Part shown: positions 1 to 7,961 of the stretch, piece by piece
Numbering within the stretch: position 1 is the stretch's first letter
How the letters are laid out: every line of letters begins with the position of its first letter
Source of the DNA: an uncultured Erysipelotrichaceae bacterium
GTDB taxonomy: Bacteria; Bacillota_I; Bacilli_A; Erysipelotrichales; Erysipelotrichaceae
NCBI GenBank assembly: GCA_902786245.1
Contig: CADABS010000021.1
Coordinates: 1-39,727, forward strand
Direction: 5' to 3'
Length of the DNA stretch: 39,727 bases
The notes under the pieces: generated by a model
What the model saw: the letters and a program-made list of their open reading frames with translations, nothing else
What the model was told of the DNA's origin: nothing
Databases searched by the model: none
Program-made: the position numbers and the translations under genes

Positions 1-56
1 CCAGTCGGTCTCACCGAAGGTGAAATGCTCGTAAAAGTGCTTAAAATAAAGGATTT

Positions 57-1388
57 CTACGAGTTCAACTTTTGTAGCAACACTATAGTCTCGATGTGCA
101 CACTCTGCGGGAACATATCAAACGGAGTGATCTTCTCCGGCATATAGCCATGGTCCATCAGGATCCTGACATCCCTGGCAAGGGTTGCAGGATCGCATGA
201 TACATATACCAGTCTCTGCGGTGCAATTGTCAGGATCGCATCCAGCGTATCCCGTGAACAGCCCTTGCGGGGCGGATCGACAATAACGACATCCGCTTTG
301 ATTTTGCTGCGGATGATTGCCTGGGCACCATGCCCTGCATCCATGTTGTAGAAATCGATATTCTCAATGCCGTTTTCCTGCGCATTGCGCTTTGCGTCTC
401 TTACCGCATCCGCGACGATTTCAATGCCGTATACCTTCTTCGCTTTCTTTGCCGCAAGAATGCCGATCGTACCGGTACCGCAGTACAGATCAATCAGCGT
501 TTCCTTACCCGTCAGGCCGGCATAATCAATGGCCGTGCTGTACAGTTTTCTTGTGGTATAGGGATTGATCTGGAAGAATGACCGGGCATGGATGCGGAAC
601 CTGCATCCCAGCAGTTCCTCCGTGATATACGGTCTGCCCGCAATCAGAATTTCCTTCCCGTCCAGGATCACATTGTCTTCTCTTCTGTTGACGATCACCG
701 ACAGACTGGCAATCTGCGGATATTTCTTCTGTATCGTCTCAAAGATTTCCTGGCTGCCGGCAAAGGGATATTCCCGGACCACCAGACACAGCATGACTTC
801 GCCGCTGACATGGGCGTGCTTGATCAGAATATGGCGGATGCTTTCAGAACAGCGGTACTTCACAAACAGCGAACGCAGGGTCAGACTCATCTCATTGGAC
901 AGTTCTGTCTGCACCTCGCACTGCTCATACGGAATCACCTTATTCGTATGATTCTGATAGAAGCCGATTTCCGTTCTGCCTTTGTTTACCTGAACCGGTA
1001 TCTGAACCTTGTTGCGGTAGTTCCAGTACGGTTCCGCTTTGACGATCGGATCGATCTGCGGCTCAATGCCGGCATTCTGCCGGAAGCACATACGGACCTT
1101 TTCTTCTTTGAATTCCCGCTGTGCCGCATCATCCATATGCTGCAGCTGACAGCCGCCGCACAGCCGGCTGACCGAGCATTTCGGTTCGATTCTGTGCTCT
1201 GACTTTTCCAGGATTGTGATGATCCTGCCGTAGCCGTAGTTTTTCTTCAGGGCATTGATGCCGATCTCCGCTTTTTCACCGAGGATCAGACCCGGCACAA
1301 AAAAGACAAATCCGTCATTTCTGACGACGCCGGATCCGTCTTCTGTATAGCCTTCGCATACTGCTGTAAACGTATCATTCTTTTTCAT
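57..1388 (-). CDS. rlmD: 23S rRNA (uracil-5-)-methyltransferase, RlmD/RumA (TrmA) family
   Basis: SAM-dependent enzyme predicted to methylate C5 of a uridine in 23S rRNA (U1939 and/or U747 type). The 443-residue product has an N-terminal TRAM-like RNA-binding region (about 1-60). Cysteines C71, C77, C80 and probably C157 can hold the family [4Fe-4S] cluster. The Rossmann SAM motif DLYCGTGTIG is near 300-309, followed by VDPPRKG near 370. The nucleophile Cys398 lies in YVSCDP and the general-base Glu433 in HIETIVLL. It is full length for the family. I start it at the ATG at 1388. An in-frame TTG at 1394 is possible, but neither start has a Shine-Dalgarno sequence; a short GC hairpin lies just upstream. 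It is the last gene of the pcrA-ligA-membrane protein-rlmD series. The exact uridine target (RlmC, RlmD or dual RlmCD) cannot be told from sequence alone. Confidence 0.93.
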   Translation of the reverse strand: MKKNDTFTAVCEGYTEDGSGVVRNDGFVFFVPGLILGEKAEIGINALKKNYGYGRIITILEKSEHRIEPKCSVSRLCGGCQLQHMDDAAQREFKEEKVRMCFRQNAGIEPQIDPIVKAEPYWNYRNKVQIPVQVNKGRTEIGFYQNHTNKVIPYEQCEVQTELSNEMSLTLRSLFVKYRCSESIRHILIKHAHVSGEVMLCLVVREYPFAGSQEIFETIQKKYPQIASLSVIVNRREDNVILDGKEILIAGRPYITEELLGCRFRIHARSFFQINPYTTRKLYSTAIDYAGLTGKETLIDLYCGTGTIGILAAKKAKKVYGIEIVADAVRDAKRNAQENGIENIDFYNMDAGHGAQAIIRSKIKADVVIVDPPRKGCSRDTLDAILTIAPQRLVYVSCDPATLARDVRILMDHGYMPEKITPFDMFPQSVHIETIVLLQKLNS

Positions 1389-1397
1389 AATCAATAA

Positions 1398-1416
1398 AGG
1401 GGCTTTGCCTGCCCCT
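1398..1416 (-). terminator. weak hairpin between membrane protein gene and rlmD
   Basis: A 6-bp stem, AGGGGC (minus) pairing with GCCCCT around a 7-nt loop, is followed on the minus strand by TTTATTG. It sits directly after the stop of the upstream gene and 9 nt before the rlmD ATG. It could be a partial terminator or attenuator. The U-tract is short, so read-through into rlmD is expected. Confidence 0.4.
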
Positions 1417-1418
1417 GT

Positions 1419-2138
1419 TTAATTTCCGCCTTCTGCCGGTGCTGCTTCACCTTCGGCAGGTGCTTCACCCTCAGCCGGAGCTTCGCCTTCGGCCGGTGCT
1501 GCTTCGCCTTCTGCCGCTTCAGCAGCTGCTGCCTGCGCTGCTTCCTCTTCTGCCTGACGCGCTGCTTCCTCACGGGCTGCTGCATCCCGCAGGGACTGTG
1601 CCAGTTCCGCATCCAGAGGTTCGCTGACAAGCTGCTTCTTCGGACCTTCCATCTTGGAGTTCTTCGTTGCGATCACATAGACGAAACCGTCCGATTCACG
1701 GTTTTCTTTCAGGTTGTATACATGGATTTCCATGTCATACATCTTCTTGCCTTCCGACTGGGTGAAATAGACAGCCGGATCAAGGATCGAAGTGATGATT
1801 CCGTAGGCTTCATCCGCCTTGGCATAGGCTGTATCCGTTCCCGCATCATCCGGCAGATCGATATAGACCCGCAGGGTAGCGGTCGGCATTCTGACGAAAG
1901 AACTTTCGATTCCTTCCATTGCCGCGATGCTGTTTTCAACTTCTTCCAGCTGATTCTTGGTGATTGCCGGATCCAGATCGCCTTCATAGCGGTTGCCCAG
2001 AACCGGTGTACCGGAATCCTTCTGCGATGAATACAGGATCCAGCCCATCGCTCCGATCGGTGCCACGATCAGCAGCAGACAGAGCCAGAATATAAACCCG
2101 GTCAGATGACCTCTTCTTTTTACAACTTTACGTGCCAT
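1419..2138 (-). CDS. single-pass membrane protein with Ala/Glu-rich repetitive tail, function unknown
   Basis: Product of 239 residues that I do not recognise as a named family. It has a basic N-terminus (MARKVVKRRG), one transmembrane helix at about 14-36 and a soluble domain at about 40-170 with mixed alpha/beta character. Residues about 185-239 are low complexity, with Ala/Glu runs ending in repeated APAEGE units. By the positive-inside rule the folded domain should lie outside the membrane. The ATG at 2138 is preceded by GAGG at good spacing. The gene lies 60 nt after ligA and 30 nt before rlmD, so it is probably co-transcribed with both. Nothing in the sequence gives a biochemical role. 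The tail resembles disordered, wall-associated or interaction tails of other surface proteins. Confidence 0.8.
   Translation of the reverse strand: MARKVVKRRGHLTGFIFWLCLLLIVAPIGAMGWILYSSQKDSGTPVLGNRYEGDLDPAITKNQLEEVENSIAAMEGIESSFVRMPTATLRVYIDLPDDAGTDTAYAKADEAYGIITSILDPAVYFTQSEGKKMYDMEIHVYNLKENRESDGFVYVIATKNSKMEGPKKQLVSEPLDAELAQSLRDAAAREEAARQAEEEAAQAAAAEAAEGEAAPAEGEAPAEGEAPAEGEAAPAEGGN
1430..1530 (-). repeat. short degenerate repeats encoding APAEGE units
   Basis: In-frame repeats of about 18-24 nt encode (AP)AEGE at the C-terminus of the membrane protein. Such repeats can expand or contract by slippage, so tail length may vary between strains. Confidence 0.6.
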
Positions 2139-2198
2139 AAATTACCTCGACATACATTCTACATTTTTTCCGTCTGTTTTACCAGCATCGCATCTATA

Positions 2199-4181
2199 TC
2201 ATACGCCATCCGGCGCAAACCGGTCGATAAACTCCTGTTCGGAAATAATCGGAATGTTCAGCTGCTTGGCTTTTGTATTCTTGGAGGAAACGGATTCAAG
2301 GTCGTTATTGATCAGGAAATCCGTCGATTTCGAAACGGAGCCGGTCACCTTGCCGCCCTGCGATTCAATATATTTCTTCAGCGCATTCCGGTTGGCATAC
2401 TGATAGACATCGCCGGTCACGACAAAGGTCAGACCATTGCATCTTTCGCCCTGCGGCTGCGTCTGGGAACGTTCGACCGTGATTTCCGTAAGCAGTTCTT
2501 CCAGAGCTTCCCGGCTGCGGTCATCTTTGATCCAGCGGACAAAGGCACCGGATTTCTCCGGTCCGATGCCGTCGATCGACGCAAAGCATTCCGGATCTTC
2601 CGTCTGTACTGCCGTTTCGATGAGTTCCTGAAGCGGATACCGGGACAGAAGTTTCTTTGCGACATCCTGGCCGACCAGCGGAATATTCAGGGCAAACAGC
2701 AGCTTCTGATCCTGCACCGTCCGCGCTTTCTCAATGGATGCCTGCAGATTGGCAGCGGATTTATCCCCGAATCCGTCCAGTTCCCGGATCTCCGCAAGAT
2801 GGCTGCCGAGCCGGTAGATATCCGCATAGCTGCGGATCCATCCTTCGCTGATGAATCTTGCCAGTGTCTGCTCGGAAATGCCGTCAATGTCCATGCCGGC
2901 TTTGGATACAAACCGGGTATATTTCTTCAGTTGCTTGGCCGGGCATTCGCTGTTTGTGCAGCGCAGTGTCTTCGTGCCGCTGTCCGGTGAGACGCAGATC
3001 ATTGTCTCAGATCCGCATACCGGACATCTGTCCGGAATCTGCAGCGTTCCCTCGGTATGGCTGACATGAATGACCTTGGGAATGATTTTATTCGCCTTGA
3101 TCACCGACAGCGCTGTTCCGGCACCGCCGATGCCGAGCCTCTCGCATTCACTGATATTGCATAAAGATGCCCGCTTCACAACGGTCCCTTCCAGTTCGAC
3201 CGGTTCAAAGACGGCGACCGGCGTGATCGTCGAAGCTGCACAGGACCATTCAATATAGCGCAGCGATGATTCCGCTGCTTCATCCTGCCACTTGAACGCA
3301 TAGCCGGCTCTTGTCGCATGATGGCCGGTGACACTGCCGGTGGACGCATAGACCGTATCATCATAGCTGATGACCAGTCCGTCGACCGGATACGGATTTT
3401 CACCGCCGGTGACCTTCTGTGTCCAGCGGTCAATGACTTCATTGATCACGGAAAGACGCGGATCATCCACGGCTTCCCGCTCGACCGTATTGAATCCCAG
3501 ATCGCTGAGATACTGCATTCTTTCGCCCCAGGAGATGATTTCCTTTTCACAGTAGACCAGCGTAAAAGGAATCCAGGTGATTTTTCTCGGTTCGACTTCT
3601 TTGGGATCCTTGAGCGACAGCGAACCGGATGCCAGATTTCTCGGATTGGCATAATCTTCGCCGGATTCAAGCCGGAACTGCTCGAAATCCGCATAGGAAA
3701 TCACCGCTTCGCCGCGGATCACCAGATGTCCCTGTTCTTTGATCCGGGCAGGAATCCCCCGGATCGCACCGGCAAGATGCGTAATGTTCGTGCCGGTATG
3801 GCCGTCGCCTCTGGTGACGACTCTGCTCAGTCTGCCGTGATCATATGTAACGACCAGCGTCAGTCCGTCCAGTTTCCAGGAGATCCAGATCTTCCGTCCT
3901 TCTGCCCATTTCACAAGGTCTTCCGGTTTCTTCGTCTTGGCCAGAGAAAGCGCCGCAAACTCGTGCGGTTCCTTACTGCCGGCGATCGAATCCGCCGATA
4001 CATTCATGGTCGGGCTGTCTTCCAGCACGGTTCCGGTTTCTTCTTCCAGTTTTTTCAGCCGGTCGAACAGTGCATCCCATTCATAATCGGTCATCAGTTC
4101 GCCGCGGCCGTTGTAATATGCGTCTGCCGCCTCATTCAGTCGGCGGACCATTTCCCGCATTTCCTGCAGTCTGTCTTCCAT
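2199..4181 (-). CDS. ligA: NAD-dependent DNA ligase LigA, divergent
   Basis: Seals nicks in DNA using NAD+. The 660-residue product has the full LigA order: N-terminal YYNG..L.TDYEWDALF region (NMN-binding domain Ia), adenylation domain, OB fold, four-Cys zinc finger (C386, C389, C408, C413), helix-hairpin-helix region (about 465-550) and BRCT domain (about 581-655). The nucleophilic lysine is K103 in SWKLDG, and NPRNLASGSL and the lysine of AFKWQD are present. Two signature positions differ from typical LigA. The Glu two residues before the nucleophile (E113 in E. coli) is Ser101, and the lysine of the DGVVIK motif is Ser272 (DGLVIS). A divergent LigA subgroup with an SWKxDGLT-like motif occurs in other Bacillota as I recall, so this is probably functional. 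The ATG at 4181 is preceded by AGAGGAT inside the end of pcrA; the gap is 3 nt, so the genes are probably translationally coupled. Confidence 0.95.
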   Translation of the reverse strand: MEDRLQEMREMVRRLNEAADAYYNGRGELMTDYEWDALFDRLKKLEEETGTVLEDSPTMNVSADSIAGSKEPHEFAALSLAKTKKPEDLVKWAEGRKIWISWKLDGLTLVVTYDHGRLSRVVTRGDGHTGTNITHLAGAIRGIPARIKEQGHLVIRGEAVISYADFEQFRLESGEDYANPRNLASGSLSLKDPKEVEPRKITWIPFTLVYCEKEIISWGERMQYLSDLGFNTVEREAVDDPRLSVINEVIDRWTQKVTGGENPYPVDGLVISYDDTVYASTGSVTGHHATRAGYAFKWQDEAAESSLRYIEWSCAASTITPVAVFEPVELEGTVVKRASLCNISECERLGIGGAGTALSVIKANKIIPKVIHVSHTEGTLQIPDRCPVCGSETMICVSPDSGTKTLRCTNSECPAKQLKKYTRFVSKAGMDIDGISEQTLARFISEGWIRSYADIYRLGSHLAEIRELDGFGDKSAANLQASIEKARTVQDQKLLFALNIPLVGQDVAKKLLSRYPLQELIETAVQTEDPECFASIDGIGPEKSGAFVRWIKDDRSREALEELLTEITVERSQTQPQGERCNGLTFVVTGDVYQYANRNALKKYIESQGGKVTGSVSKSTDFLINNDLESVSSKNTKAKQLNIPIISEQEFIDRFAPDGV

Positions 4182-4184
4182 GTC

Positions 4185-6347
4185 TTATCCTCTTTTCCGC
4201 TTCAGGGAGGGATGGCCTGCCATCAGCTTTTTAACTCCATGGGGATAGGCAAATGCGATTTCCGCAATGCCGTTGTCGCAGCGGATCACGATGCCGTCTC
4301 CGAATTTGTCATGCGTTACCTGGTCTCCCTTTTTCAGTCCGGACTTTGCCTTTTCCGGCAGCCGTTCTTTCAGAGAGAGCGGTTCCCGGTCATAGAGAAC
4401 AGAGGATGTTCTTTCCATGCCCGAGGGACTGTACACATTCCCATGGAAGTGCTCGATGCATTCGCTGTCGATTTCATTGATGAAGCGGGACGGTGTTCTG
4501 CGCCTCTGCAGGATAAAACTGAAACCGCCTGCTTCGGTCAGATACAGCTTGTTTCTGGCCCGGGTAAAGGCGACATAGGCCAGTCTTCTTTCCTCTTCGA
4601 CGCCTCTGTTTCCTTCATTCATCGCCCGGTCATTGGGAAAGATGCCGTCATTGAGGTCGCTGACAAATACCGTATCGAACTCCAGACCCTTGGCCGCATG
4701 CACCGTCATCAGCTGCAGATAATCCGCAGAAAGCGTCTGGTCGCGGTCGGTATACAGGGTGATTTCCTGCAGATATTCATCCAGTGTATGATCGGGATTG
4801 TTATCCATGTATTCGCGCAGATCGTCAAACAATTCACGGATGTTCTCGATTCTTTCTTTCTCGTCATTGTCTTCCAGCATTTTTATATAGCCGGATTCTT
4901 CCAGAATATCCTGGAACAGACGTTCCGCCGGAATATCTCTGTCTTGCGCACGGTTCTGCCAGGACTCTGCCATCTGTACAAAGGAATTCAGTGCTTTCGC
5001 TGCCCGGCTGCTGTTCATGTCACCCCGCTGAATGACCGCAAACATTGAAATGCCGTCCCGCAGTGCTGTCTCGGAAATCGTATCCAGCGTTTTCTGGCCG
5101 ATGCCGCGGCGGGGCCGGTTGATGACTCTCTGCAGTGCCAGATCATCTGCCGATACCGCCATACGCAGATAGCACAGCGCGTCTTTGACTTCCTGCCGTT
5201 CATAGAACCGCAGACCGCCGTAGATGATATACGGGATCCGTGCTTCCGAAACCGCTTTTTCCAGCGAACGGGAAAGATAGTTTGAACGGTAGAGAACCGC
5301 CATATCCCGGTACGGCTTTCCTGCCCTGTGCAGTTCAATGACTTTTGAAGCAATCCAGGCAGCCTGTTCCTCATCGCTTCCGGCAGCGTAATGCGTGATC
5401 TTCTCATCGCCGCTGCGGTTTGTGAACAGTTCCTTTTCGACCCGGTGGCGGTTGTTTCTGATCACGGAATTGGCGCCGTTGAGGATCGCCTTTGAAGAAC
5501 GGTAGTTCTCATTCAGAATGATCGTTTCCGCCTCTTTGAAATCGCGGGTGAAATTCATGATGATATTGACATCCGCACCGCGCCAGGTATAGATCGTCTG
5601 ATCGGGATCGCCGACAACATACAGACTGCCGTACGAACCGGTCAGAAATCGGATCAGTTTATACTGCATTTCATCGATATCCTGAAACTCATCGACGAGA
5701 ATATGGTCAAAGCGGTCCTGCCAGTAATCCAGGATATCGGGGTTATGGCGGAACAGCTGCACCGTCCACAGGATCAGATCATCAAAATCCAGGGCCTGCA
5801 GAGATCTCTGCCGTTCCATATAGAACTCATAGACACCTGCTTTGATCTGGTCATCGCGGTAGCTTCCGGCCAGTTCATATGCCTTCTCCACGGTGATCCC
5901 GGCTGTTTTGTTATTGGAAATATAGCTCAGCATGGATCCGTGGGAATAATCCGACGCATCGATCTTAAACTTTTTATAGGCTTCTTTCAGAATGGTCTTC
6001 TGATCATCTGCGTCCATGATCGTAAAAGACGAAGGATAGCCGAGCGCTCCGATATCCCGGCGCAGGATGCGTACGCAGAGCGAATGGATCGTGGAGATCC
6101 AGGGCGTATCATCCCTGTCCCCCAGCATCCGGCCGACCCTTTCCTTCATTTCGTTGGCGGCCTTGTTTGTAAATGTAATCGCCAGGATACGCCATGGCTT
6201 CACGTAAGTATCCTCAATAAGATGTGCAATCCGCATGGTCAGGACTCTGGTCTTGCCTGAGCCGGCACCGGCGATGACACGTATGTATTTCGATTCGGAA
6301 AGCACTGCTTTCTTCTGATTTTCATTCAGCTGATTGATATCGATCAT
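4185..6347 (-). CDS. pcrA: ATP-dependent 3'-5' DNA helicase PcrA/UvrD, superfamily 1A
   Basis: DNA helicase acting in repair and replication restart. Numbered from the ATG at 6347 (720 residues), it has Walker A GAGSGKT (27-33), DEFQDID (219-225), motif III GDPDQTIYTWRGAD (246-259), NYRSS motif IV, TVHAAKGLEFD motif V and VAFTRARNKLYL motif VI. It ends in the Tudor-like PcrA tail (GDQVTHDKFGDGIV), which binds RNA polymerase in the B. subtilis protein. An in-frame GTG at 6371 would add 8 residues, but it lies at the predicted transcription start. The ATG at 6347 has GGAG 8 nt upstream, so I use it. It is the first gene of the pcrA-ligA operon, a common Bacillota pairing. An extended -10 promoter is at 6377-6385. 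Confidence 0.97.
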   Translation of the reverse strand: MIDINQLNENQKKAVLSESKYIRVIAGAGSGKTRVLTMRIAHLIEDTYVKPWRILAITFTNKAANEMKERVGRMLGDRDDTPWISTIHSLCVRILRRDIGALGYPSSFTIMDADDQKTILKEAYKKFKIDASDYSHGSMLSYISNNKTAGITVEKAYELAGSYRDDQIKAGVYEFYMERQRSLQALDFDDLILWTVQLFRHNPDILDYWQDRFDHILVDEFQDIDEMQYKLIRFLTGSYGSLYVVGDPDQTIYTWRGADVNIIMNFTRDFKEAETIILNENYRSSKAILNGANSVIRNNRHRVEKELFTNRSGDEKITHYAAGSDEEQAAWIASKVIELHRAGKPYRDMAVLYRSNYLSRSLEKAVSEARIPYIIYGGLRFYERQEVKDALCYLRMAVSADDLALQRVINRPRRGIGQKTLDTISETALRDGISMFAVIQRGDMNSSRAAKALNSFVQMAESWQNRAQDRDIPAERLFQDILEESGYIKMLEDNDEKERIENIRELFDDLREYMDNNPDHTLDEYLQEITLYTDRDQTLSADYLQLMTVHAAKGLEFDTVFVSDLNDGIFPNDRAMNEGNRGVEEERRLAYVAFTRARNKLYLTEAGGFSFILQRRRTPSRFINEIDSECIEHFHGNVYSPSGMERTSSVLYDREPLSLKERLPEKAKSGLKKGDQVTHDKFGDGIVIRCDNGIAEIAFAYPHGVKKLMAGHPSLKRKRG

Positions 6348-6376
6348 AGATTCTCCGTTAATTTTAAACACCGGAT

Positions 6377-6385
6377 ATTATACCA
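6377..6385 (-). promoter_or_regulatory. extended -10 promoter of pcrA
   Basis: Minus-strand TGGTATAAT (TGnTATAAT consensus) with TATAAT at 6382-6377. The predicted start is near 6370, giving a leader of about 23 nt containing GGAG. No good -35 is seen, as is usual for extended -10 promoters. It lies back to back with the plus-strand promoter at 6406-6414. Confidence 0.7.
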
Positions 6386-6405
6386 TGAGACCGGAGTGCT
6401 TTAGA

Positions 6406-6414
6406 TGATATAAT
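6406..6414 (+). promoter_or_regulatory. extended -10 promoter of the 6421 methyltransferase
   Basis: TGATATAAT, a perfect extended -10, with TATAAT at 6409-6414. A weak -35-like ATGAGA lies 18 nt upstream. The ATG begins 7 nt after the hexamer, so the predicted transcript starts at or next to the start codon. Confidence 0.7.
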
Positions 6415-6420
6415 AGTCGC

Positions 6421-7299
6421 ATGATGTTAATTGCGGATAAATGGAAAGATTACACCTGCATCGATGCAGGCGACGGAGAAAAACTCGAAAAATGGCAGAA
6501 TATCGTGCTGCGCAGACCGGACCCGCAGGCCATCTGGCCCCAGGATAAAGACCGGGCTCTGTGGAACAGCGCCGATGCCGTCTATCACCGTTCAAATAAA
6601 GGCGGCGGAAGCTGGGAATACCGGCAACAGCTGCCGGAACACTGGACGGTAAACTACCGGGAACTGACCTTCAAAGTCAGCCCGACCGGCTTCAAGCATA
6701 CCGGTCTGTTCCCCGAACAGGCGGTCAACTGGGACTGGATGAGCGAACTGATCAGAACCCATGCGGATGAAGAGCTGCGCATCCTCAACCTGTTTGCCTA
6801 TACCGGCGGTGCGACCATGGCCTGTGCCGCAGCCGGCGCCGCCGAAGTCGTGCACGTCGATGCCTCCAAAGGCATGGTGCAGTGGGCGAAAGAAAACCGG
6901 GACCTGTGCGGTCTGCAGGACAGCCGGATCCGGTTTATCGTCGATGACTGCCTCAAATTCACGGAACGCGAAAAGCGCAGAGGCCATACCTACCACGGTA
7001 TCCTGATGGATCCCCCTTCCTATGGCCGGGGGCCCAACGGTGAAATGTGGAAATTCGAAAAAGAGATCAGTACCCTGATCAGAGCATGCCTCGATATTCT
7101 CGATGAAAATGCCCTGTTCTTCCTGATCAACAGCTATACGACCGGATTCTCCTCGATTGTTCTGGAAGACATGATGAAAACGATGATCCTGCCGGAACGA
7201 CCGGAAGGAAAAGTCAGCGCCGGAGAAGTCGCTCTGCCTCTGCTGCAGCGGGACCTGCTGCTGCCCTGCGGCATCTACGGCAGATGGGAGAGAAAATGA
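6421..7299 (+). CDS. class I SAM-dependent methyltransferase (RlmK/RlmI-like family)
   Basis: Predicted to transfer a methyl group from SAM, probably to rRNA; the related RlmK and RlmI modify 23S rRNA. The 292-residue product has a short N-terminal region (WKDY...GEKLEKW...RPDPQ) typical of Bacillota members of this family. It then has SAM motif I NLFAYTGGATMACAAAG (about 123-139), VDAS in motif II and the catalytic DPPSYGRGPNGEMWKFE (about 197-213), as in the YccW/RlmI-type group. The PUA domain of true RlmI is absent. Two adjacent ATGs (6421, 6424) start the frame with no Shine-Dalgarno sequence and a -10 box 6 nt upstream. It overlaps the next gene by ATGA at 7296-7299, so both are one transcript with a probable rRNA-modification theme. 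The target base is unknown. Confidence 0.88.
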   Translation: MMLIADKWKDYTCIDAGDGEKLEKWQNIVLRRPDPQAIWPQDKDRALWNSADAVYHRSNKGGGSWEYRQQLPEHWTVNYRELTFKVSPTGFKHTGLFPEQAVNWDWMSELIRTHADEELRILNLFAYTGGATMACAAAGAAEVVHVDASKGMVQWAKENRDLCGLQDSRIRFIVDDCLKFTEREKRRGHTYHGILMDPPSYGRGPNGEMWKFEKEISTLIRACLDILDENALFFLINSYTTGFSSIVLEDMMKTMILPERPEGKVSAGEVALPLLQRDLLLPCGIYGRWERK

Positions 7300-7961
7300 T
7301 CCCTGTTCTCTATGAAGACAACCATCTGCTCGTTGTAGAAAAACCGGTAAATATGCCGGTACAGGCAGACACATCGGAAGACGCGGATGTTCTGAGCGCC
7401 CTCAAGCAGTATCTGAAAGACAGATACAGCAAGCCCGGCAATGTCTATCTCGGCCTGGTACACCGGCTGGACCGTCCGGTCGGCGGCGTCATGGTCTTTG
7501 CCAGAACCTCCAAAGCCGCCTCCAGACTTTCCGAATCCGTCCGGAACCGGCAGATGGAAAAAGAATATCTTGCCGTTCTCGACGGTGTCTGTAAGACCGA
7601 AGAAGGAAGACTGGAAGACTGGCTCGGCAAGAATACCCGGGAGAATACCGCGTATGTGACGGACAGGGAACACGGCAAATATGCCGCCCTTTCCTACCGG
7701 GTGCTCGCGGTCAGAGATCACAAGACCCTGGTAAGGATCCGTCTGGAAACCGGACGTCCGCACCAGATCCGGATTCAGTTTGCTTCGCGCGGACTGCCTC
7801 TGGTCCATGACCAGCGCTATAACAAAAATGCTTCAAAAGGCCAGATTGCGCTCTATGCATGCAGACTGACCTTTCCCCATCCGGTGAAAAAGGAAGAAGT
7901 CTCCTTCAGCCATCTTCCGCCGGCGAAATATCCCTGGAATCTCTTTGATATAGAACTATGA
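7296..7961 (+). CDS. RluA-family RNA pseudouridine synthase, single-domain
   Basis: Converts a uridine to pseudouridine in rRNA or tRNA. The 221-residue product has VVEKPVNMPVQ near the N-terminus, the catalytic motif HRLDRPVGGVMVFA (catalytic Asp in HRLD, about residue 58) and GRPHQIRIQ in the C-terminal half, all typical of RluA/RluD. It lacks the S4 RNA-binding domain of RluD, which is usual for short Bacillota paralogues. I use the ATG at 7296 because GGGAG stands 6 nt before it and it forms an ATGA overlap with the upstream methyltransferase. The in-frame ATG at 7284 lies within that Shine-Dalgarno stretch. It overlaps the next gene by ATGA at 7958-7961. The target position is not predictable. 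Confidence 0.93.
   Translation: MIPVLYEDNHLLVVEKPVNMPVQADTSEDADVLSALKQYLKDRYSKPGNVYLGLVHRLDRPVGGVMVFARTSKAASRLSESVRNRQMEKEYLAVLDGVCKTEEGRLEDWLGKNTRENTAYVTDREHGKYAALSYRVLAVRDHKTLVRIRLETGRPHQIRIQFASRGLPLVHDQRYNKNASKGQIALYACRLTFPHPVKKEEVSFSHLPPAKYPWNLFDIEL

Noticed and set aside
1-56. Open reading frames running off the left edge on both strands
   Set aside because: Too short to identify; the frames overlap the rlmD end and contain no start codon with a ribosome binding site. I see nothing assignable in these bases.
3318-5048. 576-codon plus-strand ORF antisense to ligA and pcrA
   Set aside because: It lies fully opposite two well-supported genes. The His/Arg/Phe-rich translation is typical of a mirror frame of G/C-ending codons and shows no family motif.
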